Assembly (NCBI GenBank): GCA_039208045.1
Contig: JBCCRH010000251.1
Span: 1 to 8,972, forward strand
Reading direction: 5' to 3'
Source: JBCCRH01 sp039208045
Lineage (GTDB): Bacteria; Bacteroidota; Bacteroidia; Chitinophagales; Saprospiraceae
Length of the DNA: 8,972 bases
A program made the translations under genes and the position numbers. The notes beneath the pieces are model-generated. The model was not told the origin of the DNA and did not search any database. It was given only the letters and a program-made list of their open reading frames with translations. Of the stretch, positions 1 to 7,592 are shown piece by piece (position 1 is the first letter of the stretch; every line of letters begins with the position of its first letter).

Positions 1-1050
1 CCACAGCCTTTCGCCCTCATGGACGGCAAACAAGAAGTCCCTTATCAACTCGACGATCTAAATGGCGATGGGCAGCCAGACGAAGCCTTTGCGCTGGTTA
101 ATTTCAGGCCCACCGAAAAAAAAGAAGGGAGTACGCTTACGCTAACTGTACAGGCAGTAGCCTCCAGCGAGGTGGAGGCCAAAACGCAAGCTTTCCTCCT
201 CCGCCAGCCCCACACCTATGACCCCGATAGCGTCAAAAAACTCACGGGCGACTATCAACGTATCCAGGAGTACGACGTGCCTGACAATCTAAAACCACAA
301 GGCTACTGGCTCAAATTTGAAGGGCCCAGCTGGGAAAATGATGTGGTGGGCTACCGCGTGTATATGGACACCAGAAACCGCTATGATATTTTTGGCAAAC
401 AAGTTTCTGACCTAGTGATGGACACCGTTGCGCTGGACTATCATAAGATCAACCCTTGGGGTGCCGATATTCTAAAAGTAGGCAACTCACTTGGAATAGG
501 TAGCCCGGCACTACTAGTAGGGGATAGCCTGATGGCCTTCGAAAACTATGCAGCAAAGCGCTTTGAACTAGTGACTTCAGGCCCGCTGCGCAGCATCTTT
601 CGCATCCACTTCACGCAGTTGGCCTTTGGGGATGATCGCATGGATCTGATGGTAGAGCACGAAATGCACGCTGGCCACCGCTGGACCGAAATTCGCATCC
701 ATGTGCTAAAAACCACTATCAAAAATCCTACTTTCGCCACTGGTCTGGTCAAACATCCAGCAGCTCCCGATTTTGAAGTAGAACAATATAAGAACCAGCA
801 TATTGGCTACACCTATGGCGCCCAATCGTTTCACGACGAAGTGCTGGGGATGGCTATCATTGTCCCTGATAATCAAGATGTACAAGCCGTTCCAGGCGGC
901 TTACTGGACAGTCATGTATTTACGTTTAGCGCTGTGAATGGAGTGGCAAGTTATCGTTTTCTAGCGGCTTGGGAGCGCGAGCCGGGAGCACTGACTGATG
1001 AAGCAGCTTTTGCTAAACACCTACGAGCAGAAGCAACTGCTTGGGAATAA
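1..1050 (+). CDS. DUF4861 domain protein (5' end outside window)
   Basis: The reading frame is open from base 1, so the gene starts upstream; the ATG at 19 is internal. About 349 codons are visible, ending at TAA 1048-1050. The visible start (PFALMDGKQEVPYQLDDLNG) is the DUF4861 opening, where a 'name-your-value' phrase is followed by a D-x-N-G-D-G-x-P-D-E stretch. The block DYHKINPWGADILKVG, followed by NSLGIGSPAL, is the conserved core, and the end (AAWEREPGALTDEAAFAKHL) matches the family's usual C-terminus. Members are commonly about 400-440 residues and exported, so a signal peptide plus some 50-80 residues are probably missing. The family is common in Bacteroidota polysaccharide loci for uronate-containing glycans, but I know of no firmly assigned reaction. 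The next gene lies 30 bp downstream on the same strand and is a uronate-isomerase-type cupin, which supports a role in uronate breakdown. The family call is fairly secure; the role is inferred. Confidence 0.82.
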   Translation, partial: PQPFALMDGKQEVPYQLDDLNGDGQPDEAFALVNFRPTEKKEGSTLTLTVQAVASSEVEAKTQAFLLRQPHTYDPDSVKKLTGDYQRIQEYDVPDNLKPQGYWLKFEGPSWENDVVGYRVYMDTRNRYDIFGKQVSDLVMDTVALDYHKINPWGADILKVGNSLGIGSPALLVGDSLMAFENYAAKRFELVTSGPLRSIFRIHFTQLAFGDDRMDLMVEHEMHAGHRWTEIRIHVLKTTIKNPTFATGLVKHPAAPDFEVEQYKNQHIGYTYGAQSFHDEVLGMAIIVPDNQDVQAVPGGLLDSHVFTFSAVNGVASYRFLAAWEREPGALTDEAAFAKHLRAEATAWE

Positions 1051-1080
1051 TATTATAAAACAAAGCATACAAAAATAATC

Positions 1081-2004
1081 ATGGTACAACCTAAAATAAT
1101 TGGAGCACAACTTACTGGCCCCGCACAAACCCCAGCGGAGCGCCGCCACGACCTGCAAGTGATGGTGCCTGTCAAAAATGAAGTACGAAAAGTAGAGGCT
1201 TTCGATGCCACACCAGCTGCCAGCGGCGTCTCTGAAATAATTACTGGCGATAACTCTACCTTCAACTTTCTACGGCTAGCCCGCATCTTATTGGCAGATG
1301 GAGCTAGTGCCAGCCGAACGCTCGGCAAAGAAGAGGCACTTTACTACGTCAATCGCGGGGAAGTGGCCATTGAGGCAGGGGGCAATACCTATACCCTCGG
1401 GAAAGGAGATGTGCTTTATGTAGGTATTGACTCAAAAGTCAGCCTTTCCTCTTCTATCCACTGTGATGTGAGTGAATTTAAAGCGGTAGATTGCAATACG
1501 TCTCATCCTGTGCAACTCGTGCGTCATACCGATATCGAAGGCACCGAATTAGCTGCCGATTTGGGCAACCGCCGCCCCATGTCCAAGCGCACCGTTTTTA
1601 AGCTAGTCGATAAAAATGTACAAGCCTGCCGCTTGCTATTTGGTGATACATACATGGCTCATACTGGTGGTGTAGGCAGCTATCCGCCGCACTTCCACGG
1701 CCCCGACGGCCCGCACGGCCTCGGCGCCAACGCCAAGGAAGAAATCTACCACTTCCGCTGCGTATCCGACATCCCAGGCGATACCCCTTACGTGCTCCAA
1801 AACTGTGCTTTACCCGAAGAAAAGGTCAATGTCTATGCCCACATTTTCGATGAAGTGGCCATTAACGTGACGCCAACTTATCATGATACGATTGCGCCAC
1901 CATCCGTAGACTTTATGTTTACTTGGTGCCTCGCTTCCTTTACCGAAGGCCACCGCGATTGGGCCGAGATTTTTAACAAGCCAGGCTTTGAGCAAGAGTG
2001 GTAA
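1081..2004 (+). CDS. KduI/IolB-family cupin isomerase
   Basis: This 307-residue protein is a bicupin of the KduI/IolB family. KduI isomerises 5-keto-4-deoxyuronate to 3-deoxy-D-glycero-2,5-hexodiulosonate in the cytoplasm (pectin or alginate catabolism); IolB isomerises 5-deoxy-glucuronate in inositol catabolism. The N-terminal cupin has LGKGDVLYVG at 106-115. The C-terminal cupin carries the expected metal ligands: H204 and H206 in YPPHFHG, E221 in KEEIY, and H268 in PTYHD. The NRRPMSKRTVF block (163-173) resembles the NRRTINK region of KduI, whereas PPHFH-EEIY is more IolB-like, so the two functions cannot be separated here. At 307 residues it is longer than the usual 270-280, with a glycine- and histidine-rich insertion (207-217) between the ligands. 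The 30-bp gap after the DUF4861 gene suggests one transcript and favours the KduI-type uronate role. Start is the ATG at 1081; there is no clear Shine-Dalgarno. Confidence 0.82.
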   Translation: MVQPKIIGAQLTGPAQTPAERRHDLQVMVPVKNEVRKVEAFDATPAASGVSEIITGDNSTFNFLRLARILLADGASASRTLGKEEALYYVNRGEVAIEAGGNTYTLGKGDVLYVGIDSKVSLSSSIHCDVSEFKAVDCNTSHPVQLVRHTDIEGTELAADLGNRRPMSKRTVFKLVDKNVQACRLLFGDTYMAHTGGVGSYPPHFHGPDGPHGLGANAKEEIYHFRCVSDIPGDTPYVLQNCALPEEKVNVYAHIFDEVAINVTPTYHDTIAPPSVDFMFTWCLASFTEGHRDWAEIFNKPGFEQEW

Positions 2005-2011
2005 AGTTTGC

Positions 2012-2042
2012 TTTGCAAAAAAAGATAAATTACGTAGTATTG
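2012..2042 (+). promoter_or_regulatory. Bacteroidota-type promoter for acnB
   Basis: TTTG at 2012-2015 is followed by exactly 19 bases and then TAGTATTG at 2035-2042. This matches the Bacteroidota TTTG-N19-TAnnTTTG consensus with one mismatch in the -7 box. Transcription would begin near 2047-2050, giving a leader of about 40 nt before the acnB ATG at 2090. The site begins 8 bp after the cupin stop codon, so acnB can be transcribed independently of the uronate genes. Confidence 0.6.
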
Positions 2043-2089
2043 TACACCAAATTATTTTTTGATCACTTCCTGGCATAAAGGTTCTTCAA

Positions 2090-4891
2090 ATGAGTATGTA
2101 CAACGACTATCTAAAGCAAATTATTGATAGAGAAGCACAAGGGCTACATCCACTGCCCATCGATGGTGCTGATCTAATTAGCGAAATTATTGAACAGATC
2201 AAAGAGGTCAATCACGAGCATCGAAAAGCCTCGCTAAATTTTTTCATTTATAATGTACTGCCAGGAACCACAAGTGCCGCCGGAGTGAAAGCTCAATTTC
2301 TAAAAGAAATCATTCTTGGGGAGGTTCAAGTAGAAGAAATCTCAGCCACTTTTGCCTTTGAGCAGTTGTCGCACATGAAAGGTGGGCCTTCTATAGGAGT
2401 CCTACTCGACTTAGCCTTAGGGGCAGATGCTGCCATCGCAGCGGAAGCAGCAAAGGTGCTGAAAACACAAGTTTTCCTATACGAAGCTGATATGGAACGC
2501 TTGGAAGCAGCTTACAAAGAGGGGAGTGCCATAGCGAAGGAAATACTAGAAAGCTACGCCCAAGCTGATTTTTTCACCAAACTACCAGCGGTAGAAGAAG
2601 AGATTAAAGTAGTGACCTATGTAGCTGGTATTGGCGATATTTCTACGGATTTACTCTCGCCAGGTAAAGAGGCGCACTCCAGAGCAGATAGAGAGCTACA
2701 CGGGCAGTGTATGTTCGAGTTCGATGAGGTACGGCAAAAAGAACTATTAGCGCTAAAAGCAGCTCATCCCGATAAGCGAGTGATGCTGTTGGCCGAAAAA
2801 GGAACGATGGGGGTAGGTTCTTCCAGAATGTCTGGTGTAAATAATGTAGCCCTGTGGATCGGCAAGCAAGCAAGTCCTTATGTTCCTTTTATCAACATTG
2901 CACCTATCGTTGCTGGGACGAATGGGATTTCGCCCATTTTCCTAACCACTGTTGGCGTGACTGGTGGTATTGGAGTAGACTTAAAAAACTGGGTTAAGCA
3001 GTTTGATGACGCAGGCAACCTCATCGTTGACGAAGAAGGCGAACCTATCCTGAAGCAAACCTACTCCGTTGATACGGGAACGGTATTAACCATTAATACC
3101 AAAACAAAGAAACTGTACGACAGTGACGGTAAGGAGTTGATTGATATTTCTTCTGCGCTTACTCCTCAGAAAATGGAGTTCATGAGAGCGAAGGGCTCCT
3201 ATGCCGTTGTATTTGGTAAAAAACTGCAAGCATTTGCCGCTAAGGCATTAGGAATTGATATGCCACCCGTTTATGCGCCCTCCAAGGAGATTTCTCATCA
3301 GGCACAAGGACTAACAGCCGTAGAAAAGATTTTTAATAAAAATGCGGTAGGAACCTCTGGAGCTATACTGCACGCAGGTTCTTACGTTCGGGTGAATGTA
3401 AATATTGTAGGCTCCCAGGATACTACGGGCCTGATGACCTCGCAAGAATTGGAGATGATGGCAGCCACCGTGATTTCACCCATCGTTGATGCCGGGTACC
3501 AGTCGGGCTGTCATACGGCTTCTGTCTGGGATTTGAAGGCGCAAGCCAACACCCCACGGCTCATGAAGTTTATGAATGATTTTGGGTTGATTACTGGTCG
3601 TGATCCTAAAGACCAATACCACCCGCTGACAGATGTGATTCATAAAGTACTCAATGATATTACCATTGACGATTGGGCCATCATCATTGGGGGCGACTCG
3701 CATACCAGAATGTCAAAAGGCGTTGCTTTCGGGGCAGATTCAGGTACCGTTGCCCTAGCACTAGCCACTGGTGAAGCCTCTATGCCGATCCCAGAGTCCG
3801 TAAAAGTGACCTTTAGAGGTAAAATGGCCGACCACATGGACTTCCGCGATGTAGTGCACGCTACACAGGCCCAGATGTTGAAGCATTTTAAGGGGGAAAA
3901 TGTATTTCAAGGAAGAATCATAGAAGTACACATTGGCACCTTATTGGCCGACCAAGCCTTTACCTTTACCGATTGGACGGCCGAGATGAAGGCGAAGGCA
4001 TCCATTTGCATTTCACAGTCTGATACTCTCATTCAATCTCTAGAAATTGCAAAGAGCCGAATCAAGATCATGATTGAGAAGGGCATGGATAATGAGCAAC
4101 AAGTGCTCCAGGGCCTCATTGATAAAGCAAACAATAGAATAGAGGAGATTCGCTCCGGCAAAAAGCCACCGCTGGCGCCCGACGAAAATGCAAAGTACTA
4201 CGCTGAATTTGAGGTAGACTTGGATATCATCGACGAGCCCATGATTGCCGATCCTGACGTACACAATGAGGATGTCTCCAAGCGCTACACGCACGACACC
4301 ATCCGAGAACTCTCTTACTATGGTGGAGATAAAGACGTTGATCTAGGCTTTGTCGGCTCTTGTATGGTGCACAAAGGCGACATCAAGGTAGTAGCAAAAA
4401 TGCTACGCAATCTAGAGGAGCTATATGGAAAAGTAGAATTCAAAGCCCCACTAGTGGTCACCGCCCCTACCTACAACATCATCGAAGAACTCAAGGAAGA
4501 AGGCGACTGGGAAATCCTACAAAAATACTCCGGCTTCGAGTTCAACGATGCAGCACCAAAAACCATCGCTCGCACCGAGTACGAAAATATCTTATACCTA
4601 GAACGCCCCGGCTGCAACCTCTGCATGGGCAACCAAGAAAAAGCAGAAAAAGGAGATACCGTAATGGCCACCTCCACCCGCTTGTTTCAAGGTCGCGTGG
4701 TAGCAGATACCGATCGCAAAAAAGGAGAATCCCTACTAGCATCTACTCCCGTAGTAGTCCTCTCTGCCATTCTCGGCAGAACACCTACTATGGACGAATA
4801 CAAGTATGCAGTAAAGGGCATCAAATTAACCCAATTTGCACCACCAAGCAGCGAAATGACCACCAAGCCCGGGCACCTATTGGCGTATTAA
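2090..4891 (+). CDS. acnB: Aconitate hydratase B / 2-methylisocitrate dehydratase
   Basis: AcnB is the cytoplasmic [4Fe-4S] enzyme that interconverts citrate and isocitrate in the TCA cycle. In many bacteria it also hydrates 2-methyl-cis-aconitate in the methylcitrate cycle. The 933-residue product has the AcnB order of domains: a helical HEAT-like N-terminal domain (about 1-170), the swivel domain (about 170-400, with EKGTMGVGSSRMSGVNN), then the catalytic core. Cluster ligands are C758 in VGSCMVHKG and C842/C845 in GCNLCMGN. Other active-site blocks are GCHTASVWD (473-481), GGDSHTR (534-540) and TSTRLFQGR (861-869). It is about 70 residues longer than the 865-residue E. coli enzyme. Extra length includes an acidic loop near 304-330, and the first-to-second ligand spacing is 84 rather than 59. 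Start is the ATG at 2090, with a second in-frame ATG at 2096. It has its own promoter candidate and is convergent with the GntR gene. Confidence 0.97.
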   Translation: MSMYNDYLKQIIDREAQGLHPLPIDGADLISEIIEQIKEVNHEHRKASLNFFIYNVLPGTTSAAGVKAQFLKEIILGEVQVEEISATFAFEQLSHMKGGPSIGVLLDLALGADAAIAAEAAKVLKTQVFLYEADMERLEAAYKEGSAIAKEILESYAQADFFTKLPAVEEEIKVVTYVAGIGDISTDLLSPGKEAHSRADRELHGQCMFEFDEVRQKELLALKAAHPDKRVMLLAEKGTMGVGSSRMSGVNNVALWIGKQASPYVPFINIAPIVAGTNGISPIFLTTVGVTGGIGVDLKNWVKQFDDAGNLIVDEEGEPILKQTYSVDTGTVLTINTKTKKLYDSDGKELIDISSALTPQKMEFMRAKGSYAVVFGKKLQAFAAKALGIDMPPVYAPSKEISHQAQGLTAVEKIFNKNAVGTSGAILHAGSYVRVNVNIVGSQDTTGLMTSQELEMMAATVISPIVDAGYQSGCHTASVWDLKAQANTPRLMKFMNDFGLITGRDPKDQYHPLTDVIHKVLNDITIDDWAIIIGGDSHTRMSKGVAFGADSGTVALALATGEASMPIPESVKVTFRGKMADHMDFRDVVHATQAQMLKHFKGENVFQGRIIEVHIGTLLADQAFTFTDWTAEMKAKASICISQSDTLIQSLEIAKSRIKIMIEKGMDNEQQVLQGLIDKANNRIEEIRSGKKPPLAPDENAKYYAEFEVDLDIIDEPMIADPDVHNEDVSKRYTHDTIRELSYYGGDKDVDLGFVGSCMVHKGDIKVVAKMLRNLEELYGKVEFKAPLVVTAPTYNIIEELKEEGDWEILQKYSGFEFNDAAPKTIARTEYENILYLERPGCNLCMGNQEKAEKGDTVMATSTRLFQGRVVADTDRKKGESLLASTPVVVLSAILGRTPTMDEYKYAVKGIKLTQFAPPSSEMTTKPGHLLAY

Positions 4892-4925
4892 AAGCAGAAC
4901 AAGTCATATTAGGTGGCGGCTGCGC

Positions 4926-5031
4926 GAAAAGGCATTGTCTGACGGAGGAGTTTGCCTTTTCTAGCCTTTTTGCTTCGTTTTTTGGCAATGAAAAAATGAA
5001 GAGCCCAGCCGGCTTGAGGCGAAAATCAAGC
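4926..5031. other. Three-hairpin convergent intergenic region (terminator-like)
   Basis: Three hairpins follow one another between acnB and the convergent GntR gene. The first pairs GAAAAGGCA (4926-4934) with TGCCTTTTC (4953-4961) across an 18-nt loop. The second pairs CTTCGTTTTTT (4973-4983) with AAAAAATGAAG (4991-5001): an 11-bp stem with one G-U pair and a 7-nt loop. The third pairs GCTTGA (5012-5017) with TCAAGC (5026-5031). T runs at 4957-4960, 4967-4971 and 4978-4983 make the first hairpin usable as an acnB terminator. The length and multiplicity are more than a plain terminator needs. I have an unverified impression of similar blocks between genes in other Bacteroidota. Confidence 0.5.
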
Positions 5032-5116
5032 TAATGAATCTGCCTTTAGCCATAAAATCCAAATAGTATAGGCAAAACTACTCGGTAAATTTACCTACAG
5101 ACCTTAAGAACTGTTT

Positions 5117-5734
5117 TTACAAATTCAAATGATCTAATATATTCAGCCAATTCTTCTTCAGCACCACACAAGCCCTTTCCAGATCGCCAGCCTCAATCTG
5201 CGCAATAATCTGCTCATGATCGCTGCTAGAGTCTAGGTAAAAGCTTTCGGTGCTCATAAAATCAAGCTCGTAGAAGAAAATTCTTGTTTTCAAGTCCGAC
5301 AGAATTTTCAAAGCGATGGGGTTATCGTAGTTCGACGTCAAGGTATCGTGAAAATCCATATCCCCATTAATCCGTTGGATGATGGTGTCAGTATGCTTAA
5401 AAGTCTCATTAAGCTCTTTTAGCTTAGCGATATCCTGCTCTTCAAAAGTAGAATGCATCACCGCCAACGACTCGATCGACGATACCAATTCATACAAGTT
5501 TTTAGCCTCTCCTTTGGAGAGCTTAGGAATAAAAAACCCCCTATTGGGGATCGATTCTACAATCCCCGAAGTTTGCAGCTGAGTAAGCGCCTCCCGTATG
5601 GGAGTCACGCTCACATCCAGCTCCCTAGCCAAAGAGGCCAGCGATAGCGACTTCTTAGGATCTAAATTGCCAGACCGCATCCGCTTCAGCAGCACCTCCT
5701 TGACTTGATCCCTAAAATTTATCTTCTTTATCAA
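5117..5734 (-). CDS. GntR-family regulator with FCD ligand domain
   Basis: This 205-residue protein is a FadR/FCD-type GntR transcription factor. The winged helix-turn-helix covers about 8-70: FRDQVKEVLLKRM, then the recognition region SLASLARELDVSVTPIREAL and the wing NRGFFIPKL. The C-terminal helical FCD domain covers about 76-200. Likely metal ligands are D125 and H129 (GDMDFH) and H173 (SSDHEQI). The usual last histidine appears to be N195, so metal or effector binding may be altered. FCD regulators typically sense organic acids or sugar acids, fitting a uronate neighbourhood, but the target is not proven. The start codon is TTG (5734-5732): an in-frame TAA lies five codons upstream, no ATG intervenes, and the first helix needs these residues. 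No promoter box is seen in the 78-bp gap behind the serine hydrolase, so read-through from that gene is possible. Confidence 0.9.
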   Translation of the reverse strand: MIKKINFRDQVKEVLLKRMRSGNLDPKKSLSLASLARELDVSVTPIREALTQLQTSGIVESIPNRGFFIPKLSKGEAKNLYELVSSIESLAVMHSTFEEQDIAKLKELNETFKHTDTIIQRINGDMDFHDTLTSNYDNPIALKILSDLKTRIFFYELDFMSTESFYLDSSSDHEQIIAQIEAGDLERACVVLKKNWLNILDHLNL

Positions 5735-5757
5735 AATGGTGTTTGGTTAGCTTTATT

Positions 5758-5802
5758 TAAAAAAAACACAGCCCGCGCCCAGTGGATTTGTAATCCGCGA
5801 GG
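5758..5802 (-). terminator. Hairpin plus T-run after the hydrolase gene, REP-like
   Basis: The core is the inverted repeat GGATT (5784-5788) / AATCC (5792-5796) around TGT. An outer CGCG at 5774-5777 can pair with CGCG at 5796-5799. Read on the minus strand, the hairpin follows the serine hydrolase stop codon (5815-5813) and is followed by eight T (complement of 5759-5766), about 7 bases beyond the outer stem. It could terminate the hydrolase transcript before the GntR gene. The GC-rich core also looks like a short REP-type palindrome. The loop and bulges are too irregular to be sure of either reading. Confidence 0.4.
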
Positions 5803-5812
5803 AAAATTATCA

Positions 5813-7498
5813 TCATAGCGTATTAGCCTTCTTAAAATAAAATAACTTCTCACTCCTAGAATTAATCTTATAAAACCCAACAATCTGCCCCGCACTATTT
5901 TGCTCAAACAAAAGTTTCGACAACCTCCCTTCTGTAAAGAATAAGGTATCATTCTCACAAATTACCTCATACCTCCCAGTCTTTATATTGGAATAGTACA
6001 TTTTATCGTCCGTCACCTTGATGTTGTACAAAATATCCAGTTCGGTGCTGTAATAGACCCCTTCGTATTTTTTGAACGCTTCGCTATCAAAATAGAAAGG
6101 CTCCGTCTTCTTAGGCGCTTCCATTTCATTATAAATGAGCTGGTTAACCGACCCATCAGCATCAGCAACAAAGGTAATCGTCCGATTACCATAATTACGA
6201 ACCAAAAAGGTAGAATCATTCAGCGGCTTCATGTAGAAGGCCCTTTCCCCATTCGCTCTGGTGTACAAATCACCGCCCTTTCTCGTAATTTCAATATACC
6301 AAGCATCCTTCAATTTATACAGGCCCAAGTATTTATCGAGTTGCGCAGTGGCAACGATCACCTCTTCCTGCGTTTCGTCGTCCGCTTCGGCTTCCTCCTC
6401 CTCTTCTTCAGGAAGTGACGAAGCCTCCTCTTCTGGAATCAGCACATCCAAATATAACTCCATGATAGGATTAGTATAGACCCTGTAATTATTAGCAAAG
6501 AAGACCCCTATCTTTTGATCCGGAATCAACGTCATTTGAGAAGTAAAAGAAGCCCAGCTACCAGAATGGCCAATAATAGTCTGACCGTTATAGTCCTCAA
6601 TTTCTATTCCGTAAGCATAGTTGTTGGATTCACCATTATTTAGCGGTCTGGTGGTAAGCATAAGCTCGACAATTGCCTTTTTATCTTCTGGTGGATACAA
6701 CAAAAAATTCATCCATTTCTCCATATCAACCGCATTCGAAATCAAAGAGCTCGACCCCAAGGCACTAGTATTGTACGCTTCTCGGATAATAGCATCATCA
6801 GAATTGAGCCTATAGGCAGAAGCCATTCCTGGAATCATCCTATTCTGATTATCATTAAAAAAAGTGTGATCCATCTTTAGCGGCTCGAAAATGTGCTCAT
6901 TCGTCCACTCTACAAAAGACTGTTGGGTGACCTCCTCAATGATGGCGGTCAATAGTACGTAGCCAGAATTACAGTACTTATAGCGTTCCCCCGGCGTAAA
7001 ATCTAGATTTTTCTGTGCATAGATGAGTCGCAGCAGCTGATCCGTAGAAATTTTATCTTCACTCGCCCAGCTCACTTCCTGAATTAAGTACGTCCAATTT
7101 TTGATGCCACTCGTATGATGCACCAAGTGCTGGATCGTGATAGGATGTTCATAAACGGGAAAATCCTTCAGATATTTTCGAATATCATCCTCCATTGAAA
7201 GCTTGCCCTGATGCTCCAAAGTAGCTATGCAATAGCCCGTAAACATCTTCGCAATCGAAGCCAGATCATACATCGTATTGATATTATTTTCAGTCTTCAA
7301 TTCAATACTAGACAAGCCATTACTGGCCGCAAAAAGCCTGCGATTTTCCTTCGTAATCACCACCGAAGTACCTGGCTCCATATTAATAATCGTATCAATA
7401 AATGTAGTCAGGCTATCCAATTTTTTGACCAGCGGATCAGATTGCGACAGTAGCAAGCAAGAACAGAACAACAAGGGCAATAAAGCGATTTTTTTCAT
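5813..7498 (-). CDS. Exported class C beta-lactamase-fold serine hydrolase
   Basis: This 561-residue protein belongs to the beta-lactamase/PBP4*/esterase class C family (Pfam Beta-lactamase), whose members act as DD-peptidases, D-amino-acid peptidases, esterases or rarely beta-lactamases. A signal peptide fits residues 1 to about 20 (MKKIALLPLLFCSCLLLSQS). The catalytic domain (about 25-350) has the nucleophile motif S81-I-A-K84, the tyrosine motif Y175-C-N177, and H311-S-G313 in place of KTG, as is usual for non-lactamase members. A highly acidic linker (356-379, with six consecutive Glu) leads to two similar beta-rich repeats, about 387-457 and 474-546, resembling DUF3471-type C-terminal domains. 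Both begin with a Y-x-G-x-Y-type turn (YLGLY, YEGVY). The substrate cannot be read from sequence. Start is the ATG at 7498, and the stop TGA is at 5815-5813. A -7 box and a palindrome lie upstream. The family call is secure; antibiotic resistance is not implied. Confidence 0.93.
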   Translation of the reverse strand: MKKIALLPLLFCSCLLLSQSDPLVKKLDSLTTFIDTIINMEPGTSVVITKENRRLFAASNGLSSIELKTENNINTMYDLASIAKMFTGYCIATLEHQGKLSMEDDIRKYLKDFPVYEHPITIQHLVHHTSGIKNWTYLIQEVSWASEDKISTDQLLRLIYAQKNLDFTPGERYKYCNSGYVLLTAIIEEVTQQSFVEWTNEHIFEPLKMDHTFFNDNQNRMIPGMASAYRLNSDDAIIREAYNTSALGSSSLISNAVDMEKWMNFLLYPPEDKKAIVELMLTTRPLNNGESNNYAYGIEIEDYNGQTIIGHSGSWASFTSQMTLIPDQKIGVFFANNYRVYTNPIMELYLDVLIPEEEASSLPEEEEEEAEADDETQEEVIVATAQLDKYLGLYKLKDAWYIEITRKGGDLYTRANGERAFYMKPLNDSTFLVRNYGNRTITFVADADGSVNQLIYNEMEAPKKTEPFYFDSEAFKKYEGVYYSTELDILYNIKVTDDKMYYSNIKTGRYEVICENDTLFFTEGRLSKLLFEQNSAGQIVGFYKINSRSEKLFYFKKANTL

Positions 7499-7526
7499 GT
7501 CGGGTTAATTTTTTCTTATATAATAT

Positions 7527-7538
7527 ATCGTATACGAT
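7527..7538. promoter_or_regulatory. Candidate GntR/FCD operator palindrome
   Basis: ATCGTATACGAT is a perfect 12-bp palindrome. It lies just downstream of the hydrolase -7 box, where transcription should start, which is a typical repressor position. Its GTATAC centre resembles operators of the FCD GntR proteins UxuR/ExuR (core TTGGTATACCAA), and its TCGT..ACGA flanks fit the general TnGT...ACnA pattern of FadR-type regulators. The FCD GntR regulator encoded downstream of the hydrolase is the obvious candidate ligand. I saw no second GTATAC palindrome in the intergenic DNA of the window. Confidence 0.5.
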
Positions 7539-7542
7539 TTTA

Positions 7543-7550
7543 CAAAAGTA
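7543..7550 (-). promoter_or_regulatory. -7 promoter box of the serine hydrolase
   Basis: On the minus strand this reads TACTTTTG, an exact match to the Bacteroidota -7 element TAnnTTTG. The bases 19 positions further upstream read GTCG instead of TTTG, so the -33 element is weak. Transcription would begin around 7536-7538, about 40 nt before the ATG at 7498 and inside the GTATAC palindrome. Confidence 0.55.
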
Positions 7551-7592
7551 GCAATAAATTAGAAAGGAGCGACCACATTCCACTCTTTTTTT

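Noticed and set aside
4360..5034. A 224-codon + strand ORF overlapping the acnB 3' end
   Set aside because: It is the +1-shifted frame of acnB, rich in Arg/Ser/His with no domain, and its tail runs into the hairpin block.
5774..5800. Resemblance to a tRNA-Thr anticodon arm (TTTGTAA loop)
   Set aside because: No acceptor stem, D arm or T arm is present around it, so it is just a short palindrome.
7457..7498. Lipoprotein signal in the serine hydrolase N-terminus (FCSC)
   Set aside because: Residues before the cysteines do not fit a normal lipobox, and the hydrophobic stretch continues past them; a standard signal peptide is more likely.
5813..7498. Calling the serine hydrolase an AmpC beta-lactamase
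   Set aside because: The third motif is HSG rather than KTG, and the acidic linker plus C-terminal repeats are typical of other class C-fold hydrolases.
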